From the NCBI GenBank assembly GCA_023512835.1, contig CM042084.1, positions 47,415,609 through 47,479,608 on the forward strand: a stretch of 64,000 bases of DNA, read 5' to 3'. The notes under the pieces are model-generated. The model was not told the origin of the DNA. It searched no databases and saw only the letters and a program-made list of their open reading frames with translations. The stretch's first letter is position 1. Every line of letters begins with the position of its first letter. Source of the stretch: Taxillus chinensis (lineage: Eukaryota > Streptophyta > Magnoliopsida > Santalales > Loranthaceae). A program made the translations under genes and the position numbers. This document shows positions 1 through 9,913 of the stretch, in pieces.

Positions 1-423
1 CTTCCTCCCCAGGGGTCGAAGAAAGGAGAACACATGCTCGATCCGCCGCAGCCGGTGCTCTGCTCCTAGAGGTTCGGCTCCTCCCTTGAACCTTGGTGGA
101 TGTTGCTTTCGGAGCTGCGTCAACACGTCTCCCTCTTCCCGCCCTCACCGGCACTTCCTGCCTACACGGAGGTTCCGCCTCACGGGGTGGAGGGGGTGGC
201 ACTGCATGTCGTGCCATCATCTCTGACGCACCTCGTTTAGGATCTCTCCCCTTAGGTCCTCACGCATGCCTTGCACGTTCTCACTTAGGGCCCGGACTTG
301 GGCCATGATCCGCTCCAGGGGATCATCGCCCTCTACCATGTTGTCCTCTTCCCTCTCCGGCACGGGCGGAAGATTCATCTTCTACAAGTGGAGTAGCTCG
401 GGAGTTACTCTCCTAGGAGGCAT
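1..423 (-). pseudogene. gag: Tek-1 gag N-terminal fragment (Tekay-type gypsy)
   Basis: This is the 5' part of a retrotransposon gag gene read on the minus strand; gag would form the particle shell around the element RNA. The start codon is at 421-423 and opens MPPRRVT, the same first residues as the gag of Tek-5 and Tek-6. After that the reading is soon stopped. The next stretch is acidic and helical-looking (E, D, R, Q rich), unlike the Ser/Ala/Gly-rich N-terminus of the other Tekay gags here. Bases 1-60 match the Tek-7 gag around 57150-57200. The rest of the element lies left of the window. Identity as gag is firm; the exact frame is not. Confidence 0.7.
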
Positions 424-890
424 AGTCTACATCATTTAAACCAAACTAGGATCAGCTTCTCTCAAGCTCTACACACCCTCATCCCATGGGCCATGAGGTA
501 CTCAAGCAACGTTTTACATTTAAACACACGGGTAAATCACGAAGTACACAGCAGCAATTTATAGCAACAAGCCTCCAAAGAAAATCACCGAATGTCACGC
601 AACAAAATTTTGTTTTTAGCAACAAGTTTCAGCAACATAGCATGTCCAATCACAATACTTCATACTGAAATTAAACTAGTGCCCTAATGCCAATGCATGT
701 ATGCACCCTCAACCCCAAATGCAAATGCCCTACTCCTTGGTCTAACTACCCCCGAGTACACCCCGAGAAAACCAGATAGGACCACGTTGATCAGGCGTGT
801 CCTATACTGCCTCTAAGAGTCTCGAAAGCGGCCCAGGCCTCCCACTATCCCTAGGTCCACAGACCATGAACTATCGCTACGATACCATAT
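424..890 (-). other. Tek-1 leader with primer binding site
   Basis: Untranslated leader between LTR and gag. The primer binding site is the complement of 876-887, differing at two positions from TGGTATCAGAGC, the site paired by initiator-Met tRNA in many plant elements. It begins three bases from the LTR end. The stretch near 690-720 is shared with the Tek-3 leader (about 19990-20080 and 21801-21830). No ORF of note is seen. Confidence 0.7.
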
Positions 891-1277
891 TGTCACGCCC
901 CAATTTCCTTCCACTTGGAAATGAGTAGTGACTACCCATGCCCGCACCCGAAGGGACAAGGGGGTTGGTGCAAGCACCTTAAAAGGACTTAAGCACGGGT
1001 CTTTGTCCCAAACTGCACAACCAGGCTAACATGCCAAGAGGCATGCTCCTGCTCCCAAACCATGCACACAAACACAAATTGAATAACATCTCATTTTATT
1101 TCATTTCAAAGACTAAATGTTTATTACAACCGATCGGGGGAACAACCCCTATGAAGCCACAAATAAAACCAAACCAAATTCCAAACACATAAAACCTGCG
1201 TACAACAAAGGAAATAACATAAAACTCCCGGCCTCGGGGGCCTAGCTCCTCGGCCTTCACCTACCGCTGCTTAAACC

Positions 1278-2182
1278 CTGCAAAAGAAACGGTTTATAGG
1301 AGGGCCGAGCAAACCATAGCTCGGTTAGGATCCGGTCTCCCAGACCCGTCCCGCTCTACAACATGCATGATATGTGTATGCTTGTGCTCGTGTCGTGCCT
1401 AAGGTTAAAGCGATAAACATCACCCAGTAAACACTTTTTACCTGAGCCCGTGGCCGGAGGGCAGAGGACACCCCGCCACCACGGCGACATGACATACCAC
1501 ATCCAGGCGAATGTTGCATGGACACCAATGCAACATTTTCCACCCGAGTCAGATATGGTCAACCACCTCCTCGGGCGCCATACCTACCCTCGGGAATGGG
1601 TGTAGACTTAGCCCACCGTCGTGAGTGCTACACCGAGACTCAGGACCACGTCCTGGCCAAATCTCAAAGGGGTCCAGCTATTGTGCCTGGCCCATATCTC
1701 AACTCAGTCTCAAACAGATCAACAAAACAGCATAGCATTACATCTCAACATGTAAACTCAGCACAGCATTTACACTTTATCTCAGAAGGACCAACATGGT
1801 CAGATACAAGCCACACACATCAGCCTCATAGGCTTAAAATCAAATACAAATCAAACACAGTACACACCAGTCACGTAGGCATATCATCAGACACCCATAT
1901 ACAAGGTCTCACATGCATTATATTGAATACATGGCATGCATGCCTCACAGACATTTTATCAAATACATAGTGTGCAGGCCTCACAGACATTTCATCAAAC
2001 ACATGGTGGGCATAAACAAACCCGGGAAAATCCTCAGGCCAAATTCAACATCAGAATCAACAGAACATGCCACTGAAGGCCAACATCCATATAGGAGATC
2101 ACACCTATATGGATTTACATATATATATATATAGGTGAATATCCTAGAACAGAGGAGAGTTACGAAGAACATGAATCCCTAC
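1278..2182 (-). other. candidate intron inside Tek-1 LTR
   Basis: On the minus strand a donor TTTGAG|GTAGGG begins at 2182 and an acceptor TTTCTTTTGCAG ends at 1278. The same donor context and a pyrimidine-rich acceptor occur at matching places in the other Tekay LTRs. Splicing is inferred, not shown. Confidence 0.4.
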
Positions 2183-2252
2183 CTCAAACTTTTGTCCTAA
2201 CCTCCACGCTAGACACCTTCCAACGACGTGAACCACCACGGCAACTGCCCGG

Positions 2253-2288
<36 letters not shown>

Positions 2289-2344
2289 CAGCAGCTGCAG
2301 CAAAGAAGAACACAAAAACCCTAAACTCAAACTCAAGCCCTCAT

Positions 2345-2420
2345 TATATAGACACTACCCACATCAAAACGACGTAGTTTTGATTAAGTAAACCCAGGAT
2401 CAAAACGACGTAGTTTTGAT
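2345..2420 (-). promoter_or_regulatory. Tek-1 LTR core promoter: twin ACGT palindromes and TATA
   Basis: Two copies (2363-2384 and 2399-2420) of a 22-bp near-palindrome with arms ATCAAAAC/GTTTTGAT around an ACGT-containing core. They lie next to a TATATAA-like box at 2345-2351 read on the minus strand. The same arrangement recurs in every Tekay LTR of the window. Confidence 0.6.
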
Positions 2421-2848
2421 CACACAAGTTAGCACCTTTCCGCACCCATATAGGCCAAAATACTCGAAATTTCAACATGGTCCTTTGGAGAAAGATCATT
2501 AGAATGTCAAAACCAAGGGAACCATGCAAAAATATGGCTGCACGCCAATTTGAACGTGAATTCCCCAATTCACGTGCAACTCCAAATGCACTCCAAATGC
2601 GCTCAAACTTCACCCCTAGCCTCCTTGCATCATTTAGAAGACAACCACACTTGCACGTGAATTGGACCCATTTCACGTGCACCTCACATACACGTCCGTT
2701 TGGCCTAAAACTTCGTGGTAGATAGAGGACATCATTAAGCATCTTTCCTTTTGCACGTGAATTCATTTGAGCCCATTCACTAGGTCAAAATCTAGAAAAA
2801 CTCTACTCGGAAGGCAAAGCGTGACTAACTCAAGGTACGGGTCCTTAC

Positions 2849-5212
2849 GTTTGCTATCGGAGGCGACGTACCAGGAGGAGGTGAGCTACCACCCCCACCA
2901 GTGAGGGTGGAGCGGGACCATCGGTGGTTAGAGGTACCTTCTTGATTTCCCATACGTTAGCCTTCTTTTTTTGATACGGGTGCATCGTGTTCCTTGACTG
3001 CCGAGCTTCTTATTGATGGCTTGGGGTTAGCTTGTGTGGAGGCCGCGAGGCCCTAGTTTGTGGAGTCTCCTGGTGGGAGGCATGATTGTGGTACGGCGTG
3101 TGTCGTGACTGTGTGTTAACCCTAGGAGAGGTGGAGCGAGTTTTGACTTGCATGTAATGCCTTTAAGGACGTTTGACCCGATCTTGGGTATGGGTCGGCT
3201 TATGGCTTTCCAGGCCAAGATAGATTGTTATCGGCGGCGTGTATCCTTCGTGACACCTGCAAGGGACCTCTTGCACCTCGCAAGGGGAGTGGGATCGTGA
3301 GGCGAGTCGAGCCGGGCCGGTGTTGGACCGGTGGGGTGCCATTACCCCACAGGTTGGCAGCCACGACCTTTGTTGAGGAGGGGAAGGTGGAAAAGAGGGT
3401 GTGGCCCGCTATTGTGGACCAATTTCAGGATGTCTTCCCCGACCGGTTGAGGAGTTTACCTCCGAGAGGAGTGTGGAGTTCACCATTGAGTTGGTGCCGG
3501 GAACGGGTCCGATTTCCCAAGTAGCGTATCGTATGGGGCCGGCCGAGGCGAGGGAGGCTGCAGAGGCAAATAAAGGAGTTGGGGGACCAGGGGGTATATC
3601 GGACCGAGTACCTCACCCTGGGGGTGCTCCGGTGCTCTTTCTTAAGAAGGTTGATGGCACACTTCGTCTCTGTATCGACTACGGGAAGGCGAATTCGATG
3701 GCGAAGAACAAGTACCCGTTGCCTCGGATAGATGACCTGTTTGACCAATTGAGTGGGGCCCGGTAGTTTTCCAAAATAGATTTACGGTCGGGGTATCACC
3801 GGCTCGGGGTTGGGGAGGAGGACATCCCTAAGACGGCTTTCGGTGCGGTATGGGCATTATGAGTGGGTAGTGATGCCTTTCGGGCTCACTAATGCGCGAT
3901 GGTGTTCATGCATTTGATGAACCAGGTCTTTGCTCCCTACTTGGATTCGTTTGTGGTGGTATTTATTGATGATATCTTGGTGTATTCCAAGACCGAGAAG
4001 GAGCATGTGGAGCACTTAGGAGTGTTGCAAACCTTGAGGGACCAACATTTGTTTGCTAAGTTTAGCAAGTGTGAGTTTTGGCTGCAGGAGGTTCACTTTC
4101 TTGGCCATGTGGTGTCAGTTGAGGGAGTTAGGGTGGACCCAGCCAAGATTGAGGCTGTGGCATCGTGGGCGAGGCCAACCAACGTTTTTGAGATCCGTAG
4201 CTTTCTTGGCTTGGTGGGGTACTATCGTCGTTTTGTTAAGGGGTTCTTCCATTTGGCAGCTCCTATGACAGCGTTGACTCGGAAGGGCGTGAAGTTTGAT
4301 TGGACTGACAAGTGTCAGCAGGCGTTTGAGGCTCTCAAAACCCGTTTGACCACTACACCGGTGTTGAGGTTACCTCGGGAGGATATCCCATATGAGGTGT
4401 ATTGTGATGCGTCCAGGGTTGGTTTGGGGTGTGTGCTTATGCAGGAGCACAGTGTTGTAGCTTATGGGTCGAGGCAGTTGAAGCCTCATGAGCAGAATTA
4501 CCCTACCCATGATCTTGAGTTGGCGGCTGTGATCTTCGCCCTGAAGAGTTGGCAGCACTACCTCTTGGGGGAAAAGTTTGTGGTGTTCTCAGATCACAAG
4601 AGCCTTCAGTACATATTTACTCAGAAGGACTTGAATTTGAGGCAAAGGAGATGGGTGGAGTATTTGCAGACCTTTGACTTTACTCTTGCCTATACCCCGG
4701 GCAAGGGTAATGTTGTGGCTGACGCGTTGAGCAGAAAAGGGAAAGCTGAGGTGGCCATAAGAGAGTGGAAGCTGATGGAGCAGTTGGCGATGTTGCAGCT
4801 GCAGCCTGTTGTTCGTGATGGTGGGACAGTCCTGAGTCCTTTGGTGGTTGTACCTGAGTTGTACCAGTGTGTCCGGGAGGGACAGTTGGGTGACATTGAG
4901 TGTGAGGTTCTCCATGCCCATATTGAGGCTGGGGAGCTATCTGAGGACTGGACAGAGGGTCCTGAGCATGAGTTGTCTTTTCAGGGGCGGTTGGTAGTGG
5001 CTTCCTTCCTCAGGGATGAGATGATGAGGGAGTTTCACCAGTCTAGAGTTGTTGTGCATCCAGGGGGTACGAAGATGTACCATGCGCTTCGGGGACATTT
5101 TTGGTGGCGTGGGATGAAACGCGATGTAGCTGCCTTTGTTTCGCGGTGCCTCATGTGTCAGCAGGTGAAGGCTGAGCATCAGCGGCCGGCGAGTTATAGC
5201 CATTGCCTATAG
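2849..5212 (+). pseudogene. pol: Tek-2 pol remnant: protease, reverse transcriptase, RNase H, integrase zinc finger
   Basis: Decayed Tekay-type gypsy polyprotein. It starts inside the gag-protease join because Tek-1 is inserted there. The protease active site FDTGAS is readable (Asp codon 2973-2975) but out of frame with what follows. RT blocks appear from about 3430. A clean frame from 3899 to 5212 carries the catalytic [10 protein letters not shown] (about 3962-3991), the RT thumb, RNase H (YCDAS, then HDLELAA, SDHKS, ADALSRK) and the HHCC zinc finger of integrase ([17 protein letters not shown]). Stops and frameshifts at about 3524, 3764 and 3850-3900 break the protein. It cannot be functional as written. 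Confidence 0.85.
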
Positions 5213-6286
5213 CGGAGTGGAAGTGGGACCACATAGCGATGGATTTTGTGACTGGTCTTCCACCCACCACAGGGAGGAAAGATATGATTTGGGTGATTGT
5301 GGATCGACTCACAAAGTCGGCCCATTTCCTGGTTGTTCGCAAGCGGGACTCTATTGGGACCTTGAGTCGGTTTGTACATGAACGAGATTGTGAGACCGCA
5401 TGGAGTACCATCATCGGTTGTCTCGACCGGGATTCACGGTTCACTTCCCGTTTCAGGCAGGTTTGCAGGAGGCTGTGGGGACCAAACTTCACTTGAGTAC
5501 AGCCTTCCACCGGAGCCCGACGGCCAGATAGAGAGGACGAATCAGACTTTGGAGGACATGTTACGGGCCTGTGTGTTAGATTTTGGGGGTTCGTGGGCAA
5601 CTCACCTTCCTTTGGTGGAGTTTGCCTACAACAATAGTTATCAGGCATCCATTGGGATGGCTCCTTTTGAGGCGTTGTATGGACGGCCGTGTCGATCACC
5701 TTTGTGTTGGACCGAGGTGGGGTAGACAGCTCTCTTGGGACCACAGTTGGTTCAAGAGGCTACCGAGAAGGTTAAGTTGATTCGTTAGCGTTTGTTATCA
5801 GCTCAAAGTCGGCCGAAATCTTATGCGGATCAGCGGCAGCGACCTTTGGAGTTTTCTGTTGGTGATCATGTGTTTCTTCGTGTTTCTCCACGTCGTGGAC
5901 ATCGACGGTTTGGGTGAGGTTCCAAGCTATCTCCGTGGTTTATTGGTCCTTTTGAGATTCTGGATCGTGTGGGGCCTGTGGCCTACCGGTTAGTGTTACC
6001 ACCGCGGCTGAGTCGAGTGCACAACGTGTTTCACGTGTCCCGATTCTGGAAGTATCACCCTGACCCCACTCATGTGATCGATTGGGGACGTTAGACATTG
6101 CGGATGACATGTCCGTTGTTGAGGCCCTATCCGTATCCTAGATCGGCGAGAGAAGCTTTTGCGTGGTCGTCTTTATTCCTTTGGTTCGCGTGCTGTGGCA
6201 GCACCGTGGCATTGAGGAGGAGACATGAGAACGTGAGTCCGTGATGCGTGCGCAGCACCCAGAATTGTTCGAGGACGAACAATCTT
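5203..6286 (+). pseudogene. pol: Tek-2 integrase core and chromodomain remnant
   Basis: The integrase core is split over two frames at 5203-5496 and 5372-5725. The first acidic block (AMDFVTGL) and the ending [20 protein letters not shown] are clear; the middle Asp block is damaged by a frameshift near 5380-5430. The C-terminal part, about 5800-6286, has stops but still reads the [15 protein letters not shown] region and a chromodomain-type tail ending in FEDEQS at about 6268-6285. Such a chromodomain steers integration to heterochromatin in this clade (family knowledge). Confidence 0.8.
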
Positions 6287-6638
6287 AAGCGTGGGAGGTG
6301 GCTGTTGGCCAAGGGATAGTGATGTGTTTTCTTGTATTAGTTGTGTGTGATTTGGTGTTTGTTTTGTCTTTTATGATTTGGTGTTTGTTTTGTCTTTTAG
6401 ACATGTGTTCATATTTGTGATGTGTTTTGAGATGTGTATTTGTGACATGTGGATATGTGTTATATGCATTATTGTGATGCATGTGGTTATGGATTATGGT
6501 GGTACCTTGTTATGTGCTGTGCGCGGTGTATGACCCATTTGGGTGTTGTGGCTCGCCGTGTGGCAAATGGGTAGCTTGTGTTTCTTTTCCTCATATGTCA
6601 TTTCTTTTCGAGGACGAAAAGTCTTAAGGGGGAGAGGA
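6287..6638 (+). other. Tek-2 3' untranslated region and polypurine tract
   Basis: T/G-rich spacer without a credible gene. It ends in the polypurine tract AAGGGGGAGAGGA (6626-6638), the plus-strand primer site, directly before the LTR. Just before it the box TTCGAGGACGAA recurs (about 6607-6618), a second copy of the last pol codons at about 6268-6279. Confidence 0.75.
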
Positions 6639-7202
6639 TGTAATGACCCGTGTGTGACCCGTGTGTAAGAAGTTAACCACAAACACCTTGGATGTTGGTG
6701 CACAAATTTAAGGTAACAGATGAGCCCAAGAAGGGACTTTTGGGAGGTGCATGTGACAAGTGGTAATGTGCATTTATGCCCTAGGAAGATGTTATGCGTA
6801 TACAGGCGGTTTTAAGCTGTTTTGGCTGATCTTGGAGCTCACTTTTGATAGGGTAGATGGCCTCAAACAATTGGCGTGCAAGAACAAAAGTTTCTTAGAA
6901 TGAGGTCCTCTACCCACCACAGAAATTTCAGAGCATTTGGAGCTGCACGTGGATTCACCCATTTCACATGCAAGCATATTTTTGCTTCTCAGACCTCTAC
7001 AAGATGCAAGGAGGCTTGGGGTGAAGTTTGAGTGCATTTGGAGCTGCACGCCAATTGGGGAATTGGCGTTCAAATTGGCGTGCAAGCATGTTTTTGCATG
7101 GTTACCTTGGTTTGGTCATTCTAATCATTTTTTCCCAAAGGACCATGTTGGAATTGTGAATATTTTGGTGTGTATGGATGTGGGAAGGTCATAGCTTGTT
7201 CC

Positions 7203-7278
7203 ATCAAAACTACGTTGTTTTGATGCTGGGTTCACTTAATCAAAACTACGTCGTTTTGATATTATGTTGTCTATATAA
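7203..7278 (+). promoter_or_regulatory. Tek-2 LTR core promoter: twin ACGT palindromes and TATA
   Basis: Near-palindromes at 7203-7224 and 7239-7260, then TATATAA at 7272-7278. The first copy has ACGTTG in place of ACGTCG. An upstream dyad at 7045-7072 has arms TGCACGCCAATT and AATTGGCGTTCA around GGGG. Confidence 0.6.
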
Positions 7279-7345
7279 GGAGGAGAAGCCCCTCTATTTT
7301 AGGGTTAGGGTTTGTTGCTCCACCAGCCGTCACAGAGAGAGAAAG

Positions 7346-7348
<3 letters not shown>

Positions 7349-7407
<59 letters not shown>
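7349..7407 (+). repeat. (GA)n microsatellite in Tek-2 LTR
   Basis: About 29 uninterrupted GA units just downstream of the TATA box. All Tekay LTRs here have a shorter GA tract at the same place (for example 2256-2286, CT on the plus strand). It creates spurious Glu-Arg or Ser-Leu ORFs. Confidence 0.95.
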
Positions 7408-7410
<3 letters not shown>

Positions 7411-7493
7411 AGGAGAGCTTCTGGTGGCTGCCGGAGCGTCTTGCGTGGGTGGTCGGAGTCTTGCGTGGAAGCGGGAGCAGGAGAACATACAAG

Positions 7494-8317
7494 GTAGGGG
7501 TTCTGTTCTTCCTAAACCCTCCTCTGTCCTAGGGTTCTAGGGCAGATTATAGAGTTATACCTATTTATATATATATATGTAATCCATATAAGTGTGATCT
7601 CCTATATGGATGTTGGCCTTCAATGGCGATGTATTCTGGTGTTGGATGGTGTGCATATTAAGTGTTCGATAAAATGCCTGTGTGGATATGTCTGTGTGAA
7701 TATGCCTAGTATGTGTTGGATAATATGCCTGTGTGGCTGGGTTTGTGGGTTTGTGAATGTATGCATGTTAGCGTTTGGTAAAATACCTGTGAGACTCTGC
7801 ATGTCAAGTGTTTGATTTTATGCTGATGGGCGTGCGAACTAAGTGTTTGGTATTATGCCTGTGAAAGTGTGTATGCTTTACGTGTTTGGTTTAATGCTGT
7901 GTGACCTTGTATCTTTGTGCTTGTGGAACCCGGTGGTTGTGGAAGCCCGGGATTGGAGCTGTTAGCTGTGTGGCTAAGCCTATATGGCCGTGGATATGTT
8001 AGCCCGTGTGGCTAAGCCTGAGAGGTTTGTGGATATGTTAGCCCGTGTAGCTAAGCCCGAGAGGTTTGTGGATATGTTAGCCCGTGTGGCTAAGCCCGAG
8101 TGGTTGTGGATATGTTAGCCTATATGGCTAAGCTTCGTATGGTTGTGGATAGGTGTGTGCCATGTGAATGTGGAATACAACTTGTTTACATTTTATTGTC
8201 ACTCCTTGCACATGTACACACTCATGTAGACGCTAGGAGCATGGGATGGGTTGGGGAGACATGATCCCTACCGAGTGTGGTTGCTCACCCCTCCCTCTAT
8301 GTTGTGTTTTCTTTCAG
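7494..8317 (+). other. candidate intron inside Tek-2 LTR
   Basis: Donor ACAAG|GTAGGG at 7494 and acceptor TTTTCTTTCAG ending at 8317, 824 nt apart. The acceptor is followed by GAACATACAGGCG, matching GAACCTACAGGCG in other LTRs. Inferred only. Confidence 0.4.
7961..8152 (+). repeat. 39-bp tandem repeats in Tek-2 LTR
   Basis: About five imperfect units containing GTTAGCCCGTGTGGCTAAGC. They replace, at a comparable place, the roughly 36-bp GC-rich repeats of the Tek-4/Tek-6 LTRs. Confidence 0.8.
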
Positions 8318-8619
8318 GAACATACAGGCGTTAGGAGGGACCCCAAGGTGCAAGACCTTATTTACTTTACTGTCTACCATTTATGTTATTTTTATGGGAA
8401 TTGATGTAACCCCAGTGGGGATGGATTGAAAAGAGGATTTTGTTGTAGTAAAGACTGGTTTGGATTGTGGATTGCTTTTATGAACTTTACTTTCTTGAAT
8501 GTGTTGTGCATGTTTAAAATGTTATATTCGGGCTTTGCACCCTAACCCCTTTGCCCTCCGTGTGGGTACAAGGGGAGTCACGTACCGGTTTCCTCGGGTT
8601 GGAAATCCGGGGCGTGACA

Positions 8620-9913
8620 AGGGTCCAGCCTTAGCAGGGGAAGGACTCCGTGCGGCATGGACCAGGCTGGAAGGGTTAGGGAACGGCAGATCTGGAATGG
8701 AGGCCGGCGTAAGAAAGCCTTGGTCCAAGTTCCAGATAATCATGGTCTCCGAGGATTGGGTATGGCGAGTGTAAAACACCCGGAGATCGGTGTCAGGAAT
8801 GGAGGCGGTGTGGGCAGGGCTGAAACGGAGCCATAGGTCCGTTAGGGTGTCGGCGGAGAGATGGTCAAGGTAATCTCGGGGTTGAGGTAGGGGAGGCAAA
8901 GGAGCTTCCGGAAGGGATTCCGGGACATCAGCAATAGCAGCAGCAATAGCGGTATCAACCGCGGCAGCAATAGCGGAAGTGGAGGGAGTGGGGACATCCG
9001 CAGCAGAAGGGGCTGAAGAAACAGCTCTTGGGGCACTGCGCTGAGATGGCCCCGCAACCTCTGAGGGTTCGGCACGGACGCTGTGCTGGGAGGCCCGAGA
9101 AATGGAGGGTGCAGCAACGGACTGAATCCGGGAGGACCGGTGAGCAGAGCTGACCTATGGGGCATGGCTGGCAGAGGGGTCACCAACTGAATTGCCTTGT
9201 TGTTCCGCGGCAGGGAGGGGGCAAAGAGCTACAGAGGGACGGGCCGTCATGTTCCCATCCGTCGTAAGATAGCGAAGGTAATATGCCGAAGGTAATGGAA
9301 CAGCGTCATAGCGGGCGAAATGGTCCGGATCAAGATGCCGGAAGACGATGCTTAGTATGCGCCCGAAAGAATGGTTCTTGGGACCATTCTGCAGCAGTCG
9401 GAACAAAAACGTCCCCCAGTCCATCGGAAGACCTTCGAAAATGCCGTACATGGCCAAAAGAAGATCGTAAGCAACCGAGTCCAGAGCAGAAGTGCGAGCC
9501 AGTAAACATCGACTCAGTATGGTCGCCATACAGCGATAGCGACCTTGGAAGGATTTCACCTTGTATTCCTTGCCTTTTTGGGTGCAACCCATAGAAGCCG
9601 CCAATGGATCAGCATCAGCGCGCTGTGGTTCACCGGGGGGGAGATGAAGAGCAGCGCGGAGTACGGCAGGAGTGATGAGGATGGATTCACCGCGAACATA
9701 GGAGATGATTGAGTTGGTGGTACAACGGATCCGTTGGTAATACTCAAGAATGTCGTCTATAAGAAGATCGACAGGATTGGAGATCAAGTTGAGTATATGC
9801 GAGGCTTCTAGTAGAGGGCGAAGATGGAAAAACCAGTCCGGCGGGTTGGAGACAGCACTCCAATCGACCAGATGGCCAGGATTAATGCCGGAAAGAAAGA
9901 TTCTGGGTGCCAT
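8620..9913 (-). pseudogene. Sire-1 3' ORF (env-position protein, plant transposon-protein-like)
   Basis: Starting at 9913 (MAPRIFLSG), a single minus-strand frame runs about 431 codons to 8620, where Tek-2 cuts it. One in-frame TAG at 9155-9157 looks like a CAG change. Residues 1-220 form a compact helical region with LLIDDILEYYQRI and LRAALHLPPGEP. They resemble, from memory, the plant-specific 'putative plant transposon protein' domain seen in retroelement ORFs. A Pro/Ser/Ala-rich linker and a second block (DYLDHLSADTLTDLWLRF) follow. It lies 3' of pol, where SIRE elements carry an env-like gene. I see no convincing signal peptide or membrane segment. Function unknown. Confidence 0.6.

Larger units (their letters stand above)
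891..2848 (-). repeat. Tek-1 5' LTR (chimeric type)
   Basis: An LTR of about 1.96 kb on the minus strand. Its element-strand start is at 2848 (TAAGGACCCGTACC, with the usual leading TG not kept) and its end is at 891 (GGGGCGTGACA). The promoter half, about 1800-2848, matches the Tek-4/Tek-6 LTR type, while the last 900 bp match the Tek-3 type. It contains twin ACGT palindromes, a TATA box, a CT/GA tract at 2256-2286 and a candidate intron. The right edge abuts plus-strand Tek-2 protease sequence at 2849, so Tek-1 is inserted in Tek-2. Its left LTR is outside the window. Confidence 0.85.
6639..8619 (+). repeat. Tek-2 3' LTR
   Basis: A 1981-bp LTR starting TGTAATGACCCG after the polypurine tract and ending GGGGCGTGACA. 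The promoter half is of the Tek-7 type and the end of the Tek-4/Tek-6 type. It holds ACGT dyads, twin palindromes, TATA, a TTAGGGTTAGGG telobox-like run (about 7300-7313), a long GA microsatellite, a candidate intron and 39-bp tandem repeats. The next base (8620) is inside the Sire-1 3' ORF, so Tek-2 is inserted there. The partner duplication lies off-window. Confidence 0.88.

Noticed and set aside
876..887. tRNA gene fragments
   Set aside because: The tRNA-like words here and at 17311, 34776, 40988 and 48694 are primer binding sites of 12 bases, not tRNA genes.
1518..1970. 150-aa plus-strand ORF
   Set aside because: Antisense to the Tek-1 LTR, not shared in frame by related LTRs, no recognisable domain.
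7271..7540. Long Glu-Arg and Ser-Leu ORFs on both strands
   Set aside because: They are translations of the GA microsatellite in the Tek-2 LTR.
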